64,000 bases of DNA, taken from NCBI GenBank assembly GCA_024231905.1, contig JAAEQC010000218.1:372001-436000 (forward strand), in the 5' to 3' direction. Position numbers and translations under genes: made by a program. Numbering within the stretch: the first letter of the stretch is position 1; the number at the start of each line of letters is the position of its first letter. A model generated the notes under the pieces. That model did not search any database. It worked only from the letters and a program-made list of their open reading frames with translations, and had not been told where the DNA came from. The DNA comes from a bacterium. Its GTDB lineage: Bacteria; Krumholzibacteriota; Krumholzibacteriia; LZORAL124-64-63. Shown here piece by piece: positions 17,601-25,594 of the stretch.

Positions 17601-18298
17601 TCGCAAACGGTTGTGGCGCCCGGATCCCGGGCCAGATCCAGGGCCTGCAGGACCGCCGAGTCGCCCGCCACGACGAAGCCGTCGGTGGGCAAGCCGTAGA
17701 TGCCCGCGGTCGGGACGGGCGGCGGACCTTGCCAGGGCCGCGCCAGACGGCCCAGACCCCGGCCCAGCTGCGCCGGGGCCAGCACGAGAATCAGGACGGC
17801 CGTCGCCGCAACGCCGGCCGCCAGCAGAGCCGTCGGTCGGCGCCGTGGCAGGGGCGCCACTTCGACTGCCGACAGGGATGCGAGACGGTCCAGGGCCTGC
17901 TCCTGCATGCGGCCACGCAGGACCGCCGCCACGGCGCCGCCACGGGCCCAGCGACCGGGACGACGCAGGGATTCCTCCGCCGCCACCAGCAGGTTGGCGT
18001 GGCCACCCCGGGCCTCGGCCGACCGGACCAGGTCCCGGCGATGGCGCAATCGCAGCAATGGTGCCACCAGGCTCCGCGCCACCACCAACCCCAGGATGGT
18101 CCCAAGGCAGGCGGCGAGTCCGATTAGCGTCCAGCCGGGGGGCCAGCCCTCGGCGCCCGCGGCCCACGCCGCCGCCAGCGCGGCGCCGCCGGCCAGGCCC
18201 ACGATCGCCAGCAGCCCCGCCCCCAGCACACGCCGCCGGACGCCGCCCAGGAGGCGGTCCAGCCTGCGGGCCAGGTCGGTTGCGGAGCGCTGGGTCAT
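14624..18298 (-). CDS. Giant DUF4175-family membrane protein with long coiled coil
   Basis: A 1224-residue protein. Two or three membrane segments lie near the N-terminus (about 22-90 and 150-175), then a beta-rich domain of about 350 residues that looks extracytoplasmic, then about 600 residues of heptad-rich coiled coil extremely rich in Gln, Glu, Arg and Leu, with a central acidic/Gln stretch (QEMQEQAQQGEQSETEQQ and nearby). This matches the DUF4175 family, of unknown function, often encoded near DUF4159, BatA/VWA and MoxR genes. ATG follows GAGGTTCCC. The DUF4159 gene ends 20 bases upstream and the TPR gene overlaps its stop. A role in envelope organisation is inference from topology and context. 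Confidence 0.85.
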   Translation of the reverse strand: MTQRSATDLARRLDRLLGGVRRRVLGAGLLAIVGLAGGAALAAAWAAGAEGWPPGWTLIGLAACLGTILGLVVARSLVAPLLRLRHRRDLVRSAEARGGHANLLVAAEESLRRPGRWARGGAVAAVLRGRMQEQALDRLASLSAVEVAPLPRRRPTALLAAGVAATAVLILVLAPAQLGRGLGRLARPWQGPPPVPTAGIYGLPTDGFVVAGDSAVLQALDLARDPGATTVCEIRRGRGLWSPVEAQLELDAAGRVGRRWRSVAAGVHEDFEWRFRRGEVVSPVRRLAVRDLPLVTALAARIEPPTYTGVPSRHLENLPARLEVPAGSTVELLGRTNHPVAGARLAESGGDTIDLTLGPEGIAGGLHLTHSRVFTVLLEDRWGLVNAAPLRYEIIASADREPAVALGRTDDDGLLPLAGALDLFLEAADDYGVSGVVLVWRLATSREGGRPARGGWQELALPTAGGAGRVAAALGGELGWRVSASPGDDPPLQRRLDLALDTDTLELVPGDVLELAAVARDNRLPLPHGEARSRVLRLLVPSAGEVLARQAETTEEKQGELAEMKNREQELAADLDRLSRELMKNPVPDWGRQQEMEEAIRRQQRLREELDRVAGELRRELDRLARSQLTSPEQLRRAEELAELLNLPTSEHLRDLLERLEKGEDRPQAGDVSRALQEAQRRQTDMSRRLEAALAAMERIAREQEMEGMTALLEQLMRKQQELADQSRRLAQSEAEDRAESQDAADSEQGRESGAEEEQSGEPREGEPSGEDDPAGQPSAEELARRQEALSRELEQLQEQLAQTIQEMQEQAQQGEQSETEQQRQEDLQQALEKLQEQLAEGDMQEAAEQLAQMSPEQAAALQEQALNDMGSLYHVLLQTQQAMQMSLEMNQAVSLRRLAADLLAVSERQEEIAAAVPTRLRDVRSLNLTRSQHRLQKATARVRAELAGLMEEAPNRIVKQLEKLDELIEEMGRAVGALEQNRAAAARRHSGLSLALTNRAVIGLLTEAQATSSSSSSGGGRQQSAAEQLQEMIRKQAELNGATEELRRMLANRGLSQETRAGMERLGQEQAELAQRLGDLATEGGQEDETAAGEAAGERILGDMDRLSQDMETIAEDLGGGLVDDDTVARQVRILGRMLDARNSVRRRDYSTRRESLTAERLYGDPEAGLRRDPADERAPARLLYQPLDRAPLEYRDLVRRYFAALDSLRRTVPVPPAEGDLP

Positions 18299-18318
18299 GG
18301 GAACCTCGTTCCGGGGGT

Positions 18319-19008
18319 TCAGGGTCGGGTCAGGGCGTACGTCAGGACATTGACGGCCATGCGCATGGCCGCTTCGCGCACCGCCGGGGGATCGCCGTGC
18401 ACGTGGGAATCTTCGAGGCCGTCCCCGATATCCGCCGACCAGGTGTACAGCAGGACGAGACGGCCCTTCCTCGTTACGCCGAAGGCGCGGGCGGGTTCCC
18501 CGTCGTGCTGGTGGATCTTGGGCGGACCCGGCAGGTCGTACCAGGCGCGGAAGACCGGATGGTCCGCCGGCAGCGGCGCCAGTTCCTCTTCCGGGTACAG
18601 CCGGGCCACCATGGTCCGGAAGGAGGCGTCGAGACCGTAGTTGTCGTCGGCGTAGAGAAAACCTCCCCCGTCCAGGTAGCGGCGCAGTTCGGCTACTTCC
18701 GCATCGGACAGGGCGATGCGCCCGTGGCCGGACAGATAGAGGAACGGGTACCGGTAAAGATCCTCGCTGTCGAGGGTGACGACGGCCTCGGTGTCGGCCG
18801 TACGCACGCCCGTGCGCTGGGCGTATCCCTCCAGCCAGTTGGGCAGGCTGCTCGGATCGCAGTACCAGTCGCCTCCCCCGCCGTACTGGAGGCGGGCGAT
18901 GCGGACCTCGGCGTCGTCCACCGTGGCCGCACCGGCGGCGGTCGCCAACAGGATCGCGGTGGCCAGGGCCGCGGCGGCCCCGGTCCCTCTTGGACGGGTG
19001 CGGATCAC
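18319..19008 (-). CDS. Exported DUF4159 protein
   Basis: A 229-residue protein with a signal peptide (RTRPRGTGAAAALATAILLA) followed by the DUF4159 pattern: VRIARLQYGGGGDWYCDPS, LYRYPFLYLSGHGRIALSD, AELRRYLDGGGFLYADD, and the tail HVHGDPPAVREAAMRMAVN. The family is uncharacterised; the fold resembles class I amidotransferase-like domains, as does the last gene of this operon (recollection, not a computed match). The GTG start after GAGGAGACAGC overlaps the stop of the giant kinase gene. It is commonly found beside DUF4175, as here. Confidence 0.85.
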   Translation of the reverse strand: MIRTRPRGTGAAAALATAILLATAAGAATVDDAEVRIARLQYGGGGDWYCDPSSLPNWLEGYAQRTGVRTADTEAVVTLDSEDLYRYPFLYLSGHGRIALSDAEVAELRRYLDGGGFLYADDNYGLDASFRTMVARLYPEEELAPLPADHPVFRAWYDLPGPPKIHQHDGEPARAFGVTRKGRLVLLYTWSADIGDGLEDSHVHGDPPAVREAAMRMAVNVLTYALTRP

Positions 19009-22000
19009 GCTGTCTCCTCGGGGTCCTCGTCGCTGTCGGCCCGGTGCAGGGTCAGGGTCGCCACGGCGCCCGGACCGTCGGTGCGGTTGCCGAGTCCGAT
19101 CCTGCCACCCATACGATCCACCAGGTTGCGGCAGATCGCCAGGCCCAGGCCCGTGCCCTTGCTCTTGGTGGAAAAATACGGGTCGAAGAGCCGACCGGCC
19201 ACGTCGGCGGGAATGCCACCGCCCTCGTCGCGCCAGATGAGGGTCACAGATTCGGGCTCCACGCGCCAATCCACATGCAGGACGGCGGGACCGTCGCCGG
19301 CGACCGCATCCAGGGAGTTCTGGGCCAGGTTGCCCAGGACCTTGCGCAGGGAATCGGCGTCTCCGCGCACGAGCGGCAGGGGCCCCGGCGCCACGTGGAA
19401 GCGCGGACCGTCGGCGCCGTGGCCGGCACTCCCCGCGTAGGCGGATACGGTCTCGGCCACGAGTTCCTCCAGATCCACCGGCCCGGTGATGAAGCCGTCG
19501 GGCCGGCCCAGGAGGCTGAATTCGCCGGCGATACGGCGCAGCAACTCCACCTGGTCCAGGATACGCACCACCGCGTCGTCGATGATGACTTCGAGATTCG
19601 GATGGCGGTCCTGCCAGGCCTGTCTGACGAGCTGGGCCGAGAGCTGGATGGGTGTGAGCGGATTCTTGATCTCGTGGGCCACCTGGCGGGCCAGTTCGGC
19701 GTTGAGGGCCAGCTTCTGATTCTCGAGGAACTCGGTGACGTCCTCGAAGACGAGCATGGTGTGGCTGCGGCCGTCGGGCAGATCCAACGGGGCCAGGGCG
19801 CCGCGCAGGGTGTGCCGGCCGTCGCCGCCGGTGAGTTCGCCGCCCCGGCTTCCGGACCGCTCGGCCAGGTCGCGGAAGCTGTCCAGGAGCGTCATAGACG
19901 CCGCGTCCTCCTGGGCGTCCGGCAGGAAGACCCGCAGGATGTCCCGCCCGCAGGGATTCAGGGCCACCAGGCCGTCGGCGGCGTCCACCACCAGCACGCC
20001 CACGGTCACCCGGTCCAGGACCGTGGTCAGGAATCGCTCCCGGGCCGCCACGCGTTCCTGAGCCGTGGCCAGTTCGTCGCGCATGTGGCCGAAGGCTCCG
20101 GCCAGACGGCCCACCTCGTCGTGACCGGCCTCGGGCAGCGGCGCGTCGTAATCGCCGCGGCCCAGGGACCGGGTGGCCGCCAGCAGCACGTGCAGGGGCC
20201 GGAAGACGTTCCAGGACAGGAGGACCGCCAGCAACATGGCCGTCAGGAGGATGAGGTTGGCCAGTCCCGCCAGGAAGAGTACCGTCTGGCGCCGCTGATC
20301 GTTGTGGAGGCGCTCGCGATCCGGGAAGGCCACCGCCAGGATTCCCGGCAGGGAACGGCGCTCGAGGCGGCCCGCGGCCTCGGTCCCGAAGACCGGCACG
20401 GGTTGGTAGCCGGTGAAGGCGAAGGAACGGTGCGGGTCCACCAGCACCGTGGCGCCCGCCGGATGGTCCAGGAGACTGGTCATCATGGTGGGCTCGGCCA
20501 AGCGCGGCGCCAGACCGCTGAAGACAGCGTCGGGGGCGCTGGTCAGGGCCATGCGGCCCTCCACCCGCAGGTCCAGTTCACCCCGCACGAGGGTCGCCAG
20601 GCTGGCCATGATGCCCGCGTCCAGGCGCTGGCGGTAGAAGAAGAAGCCGGTGGTGGCGCGGGGGTCGTCGGCAACTTCCGTGGCCAGGACTTCGCCCAGG
20701 TCCACGGGAATGACCGTACCCAGGTAGAGCGCCTCCGCGTCCTCCATCAGCACCAACGGCGAACGGCGGGCGGCGGCCAGGAGATGCGCCGCAGCCTCCT
20801 GGTTGAGATCGCTGAGGGTCTCGTCCAGCAGCAGGGTGCCGTCGGCGGCGAAGACCATGGCCTGCTGCAGGTGCATGGGACCGACCGTGCGCCGGCCGGC
20901 GAACTGGCCTTCCAGCAGATCGGCGATGTACTCGCTGCCCGCCAGGCCGCGGGCCTGTTCCACCAGCAGGCTGCGGAGCTGGTCGACCACCTGTTCGAGT
21001 CCGGCCCGGGTCTGGGTACGGGCCTCGGCCCGGATCCGCTCGCGGCTCTCCCGGTCCACCGAGCCGCCCACCAGAAGCAGGAGCAACAGTCCGATGAAGA
21101 GATAGCCGCCCAGGAATCGTTCCTGGAAGCCCGGACGCCAGGGTTCCGTGGCGCCGGAGCCGGCGAAGCGCAGGCGCACCCACCGTACGACCTGGACGGC
21201 GGCCATGGCCACCAGCCAGAAGCCCAGGTTCAGCATGAGCAGGCGCGACAGGTCGAGGAGGTTCTCGCCCACGCCGGATCGTCGCAGGCCGAGGAGGAAT
21301 CCCTCCCCCGGCGTGCGCACCGCGCCCGGCGGCAGGGGGATCCATACGCAGCGCCACCGGGCGCCGTCCACCGGCACGTCCACCCGGTCGCGGAGGCCGC
21401 TGCGCAGGGCCGCGGTCGGAACGTCGGCCTCGGGACCGGGGAAGGCCGCGGCGCCCGCCGCCAACCAACCGGTGTTGTCGGCGTGCAGGAGCAGCACCTC
21501 GCGGTCGATCTCGATGCGGGGGCGGTAGCCGTCGTTTCCCGCGCGCTGGCGGCCCGTCAACTGGTCCAGGAGCGTGCTGATCCGCCAGGAGCGGAGGGGG
21601 ATCTCGGCACGAATGGACCCGCCCCCGGGACGGGCGATCTCACCCACCAGGACTTCCTCCTCGCCCCCGATGTAGAGCCGCCGCTCGGTCTGGAAGACGA
21701 TGTCGTCCCCGGCCAGGAGCCCGTCCTTGCCCGGCGTGGACCAGGAAGACCGCGTCGCCAACTCGTACTGGAAATCGCCCATGAATCCCACCGCGTGCAG
21801 GGACTCGCTGCGGTAGTCGGCGTCCATGATCTCCACCAGGCAGGGCAGGCTCAGGTGGGCCAGGGTCGATTCGTTCCACAGGCGCCAAGCCGCCGCGTGG
21901 CGCCACAGGCCGGAAGCTGCGCCGACGGAGCTGCTGCCTTCCTCCTGCATGGCCACCAGCACTTCGCCCAGCACGAAGCGGCTCCAGTCGGGATCCGACG

Positions 22001-23756
22001 CCGCCACCAGTTCGCCCTTGCTCTCCAGCCAGCCCAGTTCCCCCCGGTCGTAGACCGCACGTAGGGAGCCATAATTCCAGACCGATGCCAGCAGCAGCAG
22101 GGCCGGCCACACCATGCGGCGCGGCAGACCCGACGATTGGTCCAGGAGGGGGATCACGAACCAGACCAGGGCGGCCAGGAGGCCGGCGGCGGCAGCCAGG
22201 CCCCAGGCCAGGCCCAGCGCGGCCGTGGCCAGCAGGGTTACCACCGCCACGGTGATACCGTCGGACAGGTGGGAGCGAATCGGGCGGCCGCCATCCTTGG
22301 CCACACCGGACGGAAGGACCGTCAGCAGCACCACCGGTGCGAAGGCCAGCAGGGCCAGAGCCAGGTGCAGGGCCCAGAAGGTCACGATCTCGACGGTCAC
22401 GCCGTGGCCGATGAGGCGGGCGTTGGCGTTCTCCGCCACGGTCCCCGCCACCAGGTTCACGACGCCGAAGACGCAAGCAGCCGCCAGGCCGAAGACCGCT
22501 CCGCGCGGGCCGGCCCGACGGGGCAGCAGATCCGGGCGATCTTCCGGCGCCCGGGTGTCCACGACCGTGCGCCGCACGATCCATACGGTCAACAGGACCA
22601 GCAGGCCCGTGGCCACGGCGTCCGCCGCCGAGGCGAACCAACCGGCGCCGAAGGGAGTGGCGAAATAGGCGATATCCACGAGGCTCGCCAGGCTGCCGGG
22701 AGCGGCGGCGGATTCCGGGTCGGCCACGCTGCCGTGGGTCGGCGCCATACCGTCGAGCCAGCGATGGAGATCGATGGCGGCGGCCAGAGCGCGGCCCAGC
22801 CACAAGCCAGCCAAGGCGCCCAGGGCCCCGGCCCGCAGGCCCAGCGTGCCGGTCAGCGCGACCAGCCAGGCCACCACCAGGCCTACGTAGATCCGAGCCC
22901 GCACCGCCCGCCACTCGCGGCGCTCGGCCGCCGGATCCACGCCCACCACCAGGAAAGGCGCACCCTCCCGGGGACCCAGGGCGATGCGGCGCGCCAGTTC
23001 CGGTCTCACGTCCGAGGCGCCGGTGGCTTCGATCAGGCGCAGGCCCGGCCAGCGCTCGGCGAGGATCTTCCGGGACAGGACCACCTGGCAGGACAGGATC
23101 GCCCCGTCCTCCCGCGTGCACACGTCCCGCAACACCATGCCGTCGCGGTAGGGCACCAGGGTCCGGCCCGTACGCAGGGGAATGGGCAGGGGCTCGGCGC
23201 CTTCGGTCCAGGCCGTGCGGCGGCCCTGGGACCAGACGACCAGGCGTACCGGCAGGGTCGCAGCTTCCGGGTGCAGACCCGTCCAGGCCTCCAGGCGGCC
23301 GGCCAGGGCACGGAAATGGGATCCGCCGCGCACGAAGGCCGAGTCGGCGGCCGTCACCGCCGGGAAGGGTGTCGCCGGATCGGCGGAGATCACGTCGCGG
23401 TAGGCGGAAAGGGCGGGTCCGAGCGCGGTCAGGGAAGCGTTGGCGTCGGCCAGCCGACTGGCGGCGCGGCCCGGCAGGACCTCCGCTTCGTCACCGGTCT
23501 GGCGTAGATTCGCCAGCCCCAGTCCCAGGGAGACCGACAGGGCGGCCAGGACGGCCACCCGCCAGATACGGCGCCGTCCGGACCGGAAATCGCCCAGGGC
23601 CGTCAGGACGGCCAGGGCGCAGGTCAGCAACAGAAAAAGCAGAGGCAGGGGCAAGGTCGCGTCGCTGCCCCGGCCGGCGCCGTGCAGCAGGAAACCCTGC
23701 CCAGCCAGACAGAGCAGGGCCGCCGCAGTCATCAAGCCGGCACGCATGCGATCCAT
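19005..23756 (-). CDS. Giant NtrY-like membrane histidine kinase
   Basis: A sensor kinase of 1583 residues, more than twice the usual NtrY length. About ten membrane segments are spread through the first 900 residues, with large probable extracytoplasmic loops (about 85-280, 560-800 and 930-1110). After the last membrane segment come a HAMP domain (FRPLHVLLAATRSLGRGDYD), a PAS-like domain (FLTTVLDRVTVGVLVVDAA), HisKA with phospho-acceptor His near 1360 in RQVAHEIKNPLTPIQLSA, and HATPase with LGNLAQNSLDAV, DEGGGIP and GTGLGLAICR. The EIKNPLTPI box is the NtrY/NtrB type. No response regulator is adjacent, so the partner is unknown. ATG follows GAGGAGGGCG; its stop overlaps the DUF4159 start. 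Confidence 0.9.
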   Translation of the reverse strand: MDRMRAGLMTAAALLCLAGQGFLLHGAGRGSDATLPLPLLFLLLTCALAVLTALGDFRSGRRRIWRVAVLAALSVSLGLGLANLRQTGDEAEVLPGRAASRLADANASLTALGPALSAYRDVISADPATPFPAVTAADSAFVRGGSHFRALAGRLEAWTGLHPEAATLPVRLVVWSQGRRTAWTEGAEPLPIPLRTGRTLVPYRDGMVLRDVCTREDGAILSCQVVLSRKILAERWPGLRLIEATGASDVRPELARRIALGPREGAPFLVVGVDPAAERREWRAVRARIYVGLVVAWLVALTGTLGLRAGALGALAGLWLGRALAAAIDLHRWLDGMAPTHGSVADPESAAAPGSLASLVDIAYFATPFGAGWFASAADAVATGLLVLLTVWIVRRTVVDTRAPEDRPDLLPRRAGPRGAVFGLAAACVFGVVNLVAGTVAENANARLIGHGVTVEIVTFWALHLALALLAFAPVVLLTVLPSGVAKDGGRPIRSHLSDGITVAVVTLLATAALGLAWGLAAAAGLLAALVWFVIPLLDQSSGLPRRMVWPALLLLASVWNYGSLRAVYDRGELGWLESKGELVAASDPDWSRFVLGEVLVAMQEEGSSSVGAASGLWRHAAAWRLWNESTLAHLSLPCLVEIMDADYRSESLHAVGFMGDFQYELATRSSWSTPGKDGLLAGDDIVFQTERRLYIGGEEEVLVGEIARPGGGSIRAEIPLRSWRISTLLDQLTGRQRAGNDGYRPRIEIDREVLLLHADNTGWLAAGAAAFPGPEADVPTAALRSGLRDRVDVPVDGARWRCVWIPLPPGAVRTPGEGFLLGLRRSGVGENLLDLSRLLMLNLGFWLVAMAAVQVVRWVRLRFAGSGATEPWRPGFQERFLGGYLFIGLLLLLLVGGSVDRESRERIRAEARTQTRAGLEQVVDQLRSLLVEQARGLAGSEYIADLLEGQFAGRRTVGPMHLQQAMVFAADGTLLLDETLSDLNQEAAAHLLAAARRSPLVLMEDAEALYLGTVIPVDLGEVLATEVADDPRATTGFFFYRQRLDAGIMASLATLVRGELDLRVEGRMALTSAPDAVFSGLAPRLAEPTMMTSLLDHPAGATVLVDPHRSFAFTGYQPVPVFGTEAAGRLERRSLPGILAVAFPDRERLHNDQRRQTVLFLAGLANLILLTAMLLAVLLSWNVFRPLHVLLAATRSLGRGDYDAPLPEAGHDEVGRLAGAFGHMRDELATAQERVAARERFLTTVLDRVTVGVLVVDAADGLVALNPCGRDILRVFLPDAQEDAASMTLLDSFRDLAERSGSRGGELTGGDGRHTLRGALAPLDLPDGRSHTMLVFEDVTEFLENQKLALNAELARQVAHEIKNPLTPIQLSAQLVRQAWQDRHPNLEVIIDDAVVRILDQVELLRRIAGEFSLLGRPDGFITGPVDLEELVAETVSAYAGSAGHGADGPRFHVAPGPLPLVRGDADSLRKVLGNLAQNSLDAVAGDGPAVLHVDWRVEPESVTLIWRDEGGGIPADVAGRLFDPYFSTKSKGTGLGLAICRNLVDRMGGRIGLGNRTDGPGAVATLTLHRADSDEDPEETA

Positions 23757-23789
23757 CGCCCTCCTCGGCCCGGACCGTGAGGTTCCGGG

Positions 23790-24266
23790 CTAACGCACCG
23801 TGTTGATCTCCGTCAGTTGCCAGGTGTCGCCGGACCGGGCCAGCACCAGCACGAGTCGGCGAATGTGGAGCGGATCCCCCGGGGCCTCCCGGCAGCGCCA
23901 GACCGCCATGGCGTGGACCCGCGGTCCCGTGGCCTTTTGCTGGCGCTGGTAGTCGAATGACTCGGTGAGGTTGTCCCGGAAGAGGTTCTTGAAGAAGTAG
24001 AAGGCCTGGCTGGGACTGTAGGAAGTGGCGCGCCCGCCCTTGCCGATGCGCACCTGCAGGCCGTCCGGATGGATCAGGTCTGCCAGGACCTCCGGATTAC
24101 CGTCTTCCCAGGCCTGCGCAATGCGCAGGTAACTGGCGCTGGGCTGCGACGCGGTTGCCCGGTCGGCATCCCGCCCCGCCGCCGTGCCCGCGGCCAGGAG
24201 CAGCACCAGCAACGCCAAGCACGCGCGGGCGGTGGTCCGGAAACGGGTGGGTGTCCTCTGCAGCAT
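23790..24266 (-). CDS. Exported NTF2-like (DUF4783-type) small protein
   Basis: A 158-residue protein with a signal peptide ending near GTAAG. The rest (YLRIAQAWEDGNPEVLADLI through WQLTEINTVR) has the one-domain alpha+beta pattern of NTF2/SnoaL-like proteins, including the central GDPLHIRRLVLVLARSGDTW strand pair. It resembles DUF4783, found in FCB-group bacteria. No catalytic residues are evident; ligand or protein binding is likely. The start is ATG with GGAAGAGGACG upstream. It is the first gene of the kinase - DUF4159 - DUF4175 operon, 33 bases before the kinase start, so it may be an accessory to the sensor (inference). Confidence 0.75.
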   Translation of the reverse strand: MLQRTPTRFRTTARACLALLVLLLAAGTAAGRDADRATASQPSASYLRIAQAWEDGNPEVLADLIHPDGLQVRIGKGGRATSYSPSQAFYFFKNLFRDNLTESFDYQRQQKATGPRVHAMAVWRCREAPGDPLHIRRLVLVLARSGDTWQLTEINTVR

Positions 24267-24488
24267 GGTCGTCCTCTTCCTCGGTGCGCGTCGGGACCCT
24301 CAAAGGGGCAAGAGCCGTGCCACGGAACCGCTCGCCGAGTGTGGATACAATCATACCTCCAAAGTGCCTGACGACACCAGCTTGAAACGTCAAGCCCCCA
24401 TCCCGGGCCACACCGGAGACACCCGCCGTCACCGCACCGGCGGCAACGTTGTCCCCCGCGGAGGGCGGTCGGTCGCCTCGGGCGGACG

Positions 24489-24519
24489 AAAAAAAGCTCC
24501 GGGCCGACGCCCGGAGCTT
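24489..24519 (-). terminator. Intrinsic terminator of secD-secF
   Basis: A perfect 10-bp GC-rich stem (AGCTCCGGGC / GCCCGGAGCT, loop of four) read on the minus strand is followed directly by seven T. It lies 28 bases past the secF stop. The 220 bases between it and the next gene (24267-24488) hold no convincing gene and should carry the promoter of the kinase operon; an AT-richer patch at 24345-24395 is the best place, but I could not assign boxes. Confidence 0.92.
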
Positions 24520-24546
24520 CCTCCCAAACTCCCGCTGACGAGCCGG

Positions 24547-25521
24547 TTACATGTCCGTGGCCGTGCGCTTGCGGTCGGAGATCCGCCGTTCGTTCCACCA
24601 TACCAGCACCGGGCTGGCGATGAACATGGAACTGTACGTACCGACCATGACGCCGAAGCACAGGGCGAAAGCGAAATCGTGGATCACCGGGCCGCCGAAG
24701 AGGAAGAGCATCCCCGCCACGAAGAACGTGGTCAACGAGGTCAGCACCGTACGGCTGAGGCACTCGTTGATGGAGCGGTTGATGACCTGCCGGTAGCTCT
24801 CCTTGCGGCGCAGCTTCATGTTCTCCCGGATACGATCGAAGACGACGATGGTGTCGTTCAGCGAGTAGCCGATGATGGTCAGGAAGGCCGCAATGATCGA
24901 CAGCGACACCTCCAGGTTCAGCAGGGAGAAGACGCCCAGGGTCAGGGTCACGTCGTGGACCAGGGCGACGATGGCCGCGACGCCGTAGCGGAAGACGAAA
25001 CGCACGGTGATGTAGAGCACGATGAGAGCCAGAGCGGCCACCACCGAGTTCACGGCCGCCGTGCGCAGCTCGCCGCCGATCTTGGGACCGACACTCTCCT
25101 CCCGGCGCAACTCGATGGTCGAGCCGGCCAGGCCTTCACGCAGGTCGTTGAGCAGGGTCTGAGCCGCGTCCAGGGTGCCGGACGTGTCAGTCACACCACG
25201 CACGCCCTCGGTCACTTCGGCCCCGTCCTCGACGGCTTCCGGATTGAGGAAGGTGACGAGAAACTCGTCCACGCTGCCGAAGTCCGTCACCTGCACGCCG
25301 CGGTAACCCTTCGCCTCCAGGGTGGCGCGGATGTCCGCCACCTCCGGCACGGGGTCGATCCGCACCTGCAGCACCGAGCCGCCGGTGAAGTCGATGCTCA
25401 GACGCGGCCCGCCGTGGATCAACAGCGAGACCACGCTCAGGACGACCAGCACCACTGAAATCATGAACGCCATCTTCATGCCGCCCACGAAGTTGATCTT
25501 GGAATCGCGGAAGAACTCCAT
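24547..25521 (-). CDS. secF: Protein translocase subunit SecF
   Basis: Inner-membrane partner of SecD that uses the proton motive force to help pull proteins out of the Sec channel. The 324 residues show the SecF pattern: first membrane segment, SIDFTGGSVLQVR, a periplasmic P1 domain, VGPKIGGELR, then five membrane segments with VHDVTLTLGVFSLL, AAFLTIIGYSLNDTIVVFDRIRENMK and INECLSRTVLTSLTTFF. The Asp and Asn residues of the transmembrane proton path are present. It starts 73 bases after secD, so the two are cotranscribed and end at the strong terminator downstream. No yajC is nearby. Confidence 0.97.
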   Translation of the reverse strand: MEFFRDSKINFVGGMKMAFMISVVLVVLSVVSLLIHGGPRLSIDFTGGSVLQVRIDPVPEVADIRATLEAKGYRGVQVTDFGSVDEFLVTFLNPEAVEDGAEVTEGVRGVTDTSGTLDAAQTLLNDLREGLAGSTIELRREESVGPKIGGELRTAAVNSVVAALALIVLYITVRFVFRYGVAAIVALVHDVTLTLGVFSLLNLEVSLSIIAAFLTIIGYSLNDTIVVFDRIRENMKLRRKESYRQVINRSINECLSRTVLTSLTTFFVAGMLFLFGGPVIHDFAFALCFGVMVGTYSSMFIASPVLVWWNERRISDRKRTATDM

Positions 25522-25594
25522 GGTCCAGATACCTTTCCCGGGCGCGGGGCCCGGCGTGCCCTCGCAGGGCCGTCGGCGAAGTCCGTTCGGCGGA

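Noticed and set aside
18990..22064. A plus-strand open frame of over 1000 codons opposite the giant kinase
   Set aside because: It has Gly/Gln/His/Arg-rich composition typical of an antisense shadow in high-GC DNA, no recognised domain and no ribosome site, while the minus strand carries clear kinase motifs.
24097..24432. Possible small gene starting ATGATTGTATCC after GGAGG
   Set aside because: The ribosome site is only one base from the ATG and the frame runs as a shadow through the signal peptide of the real gene at 24266.
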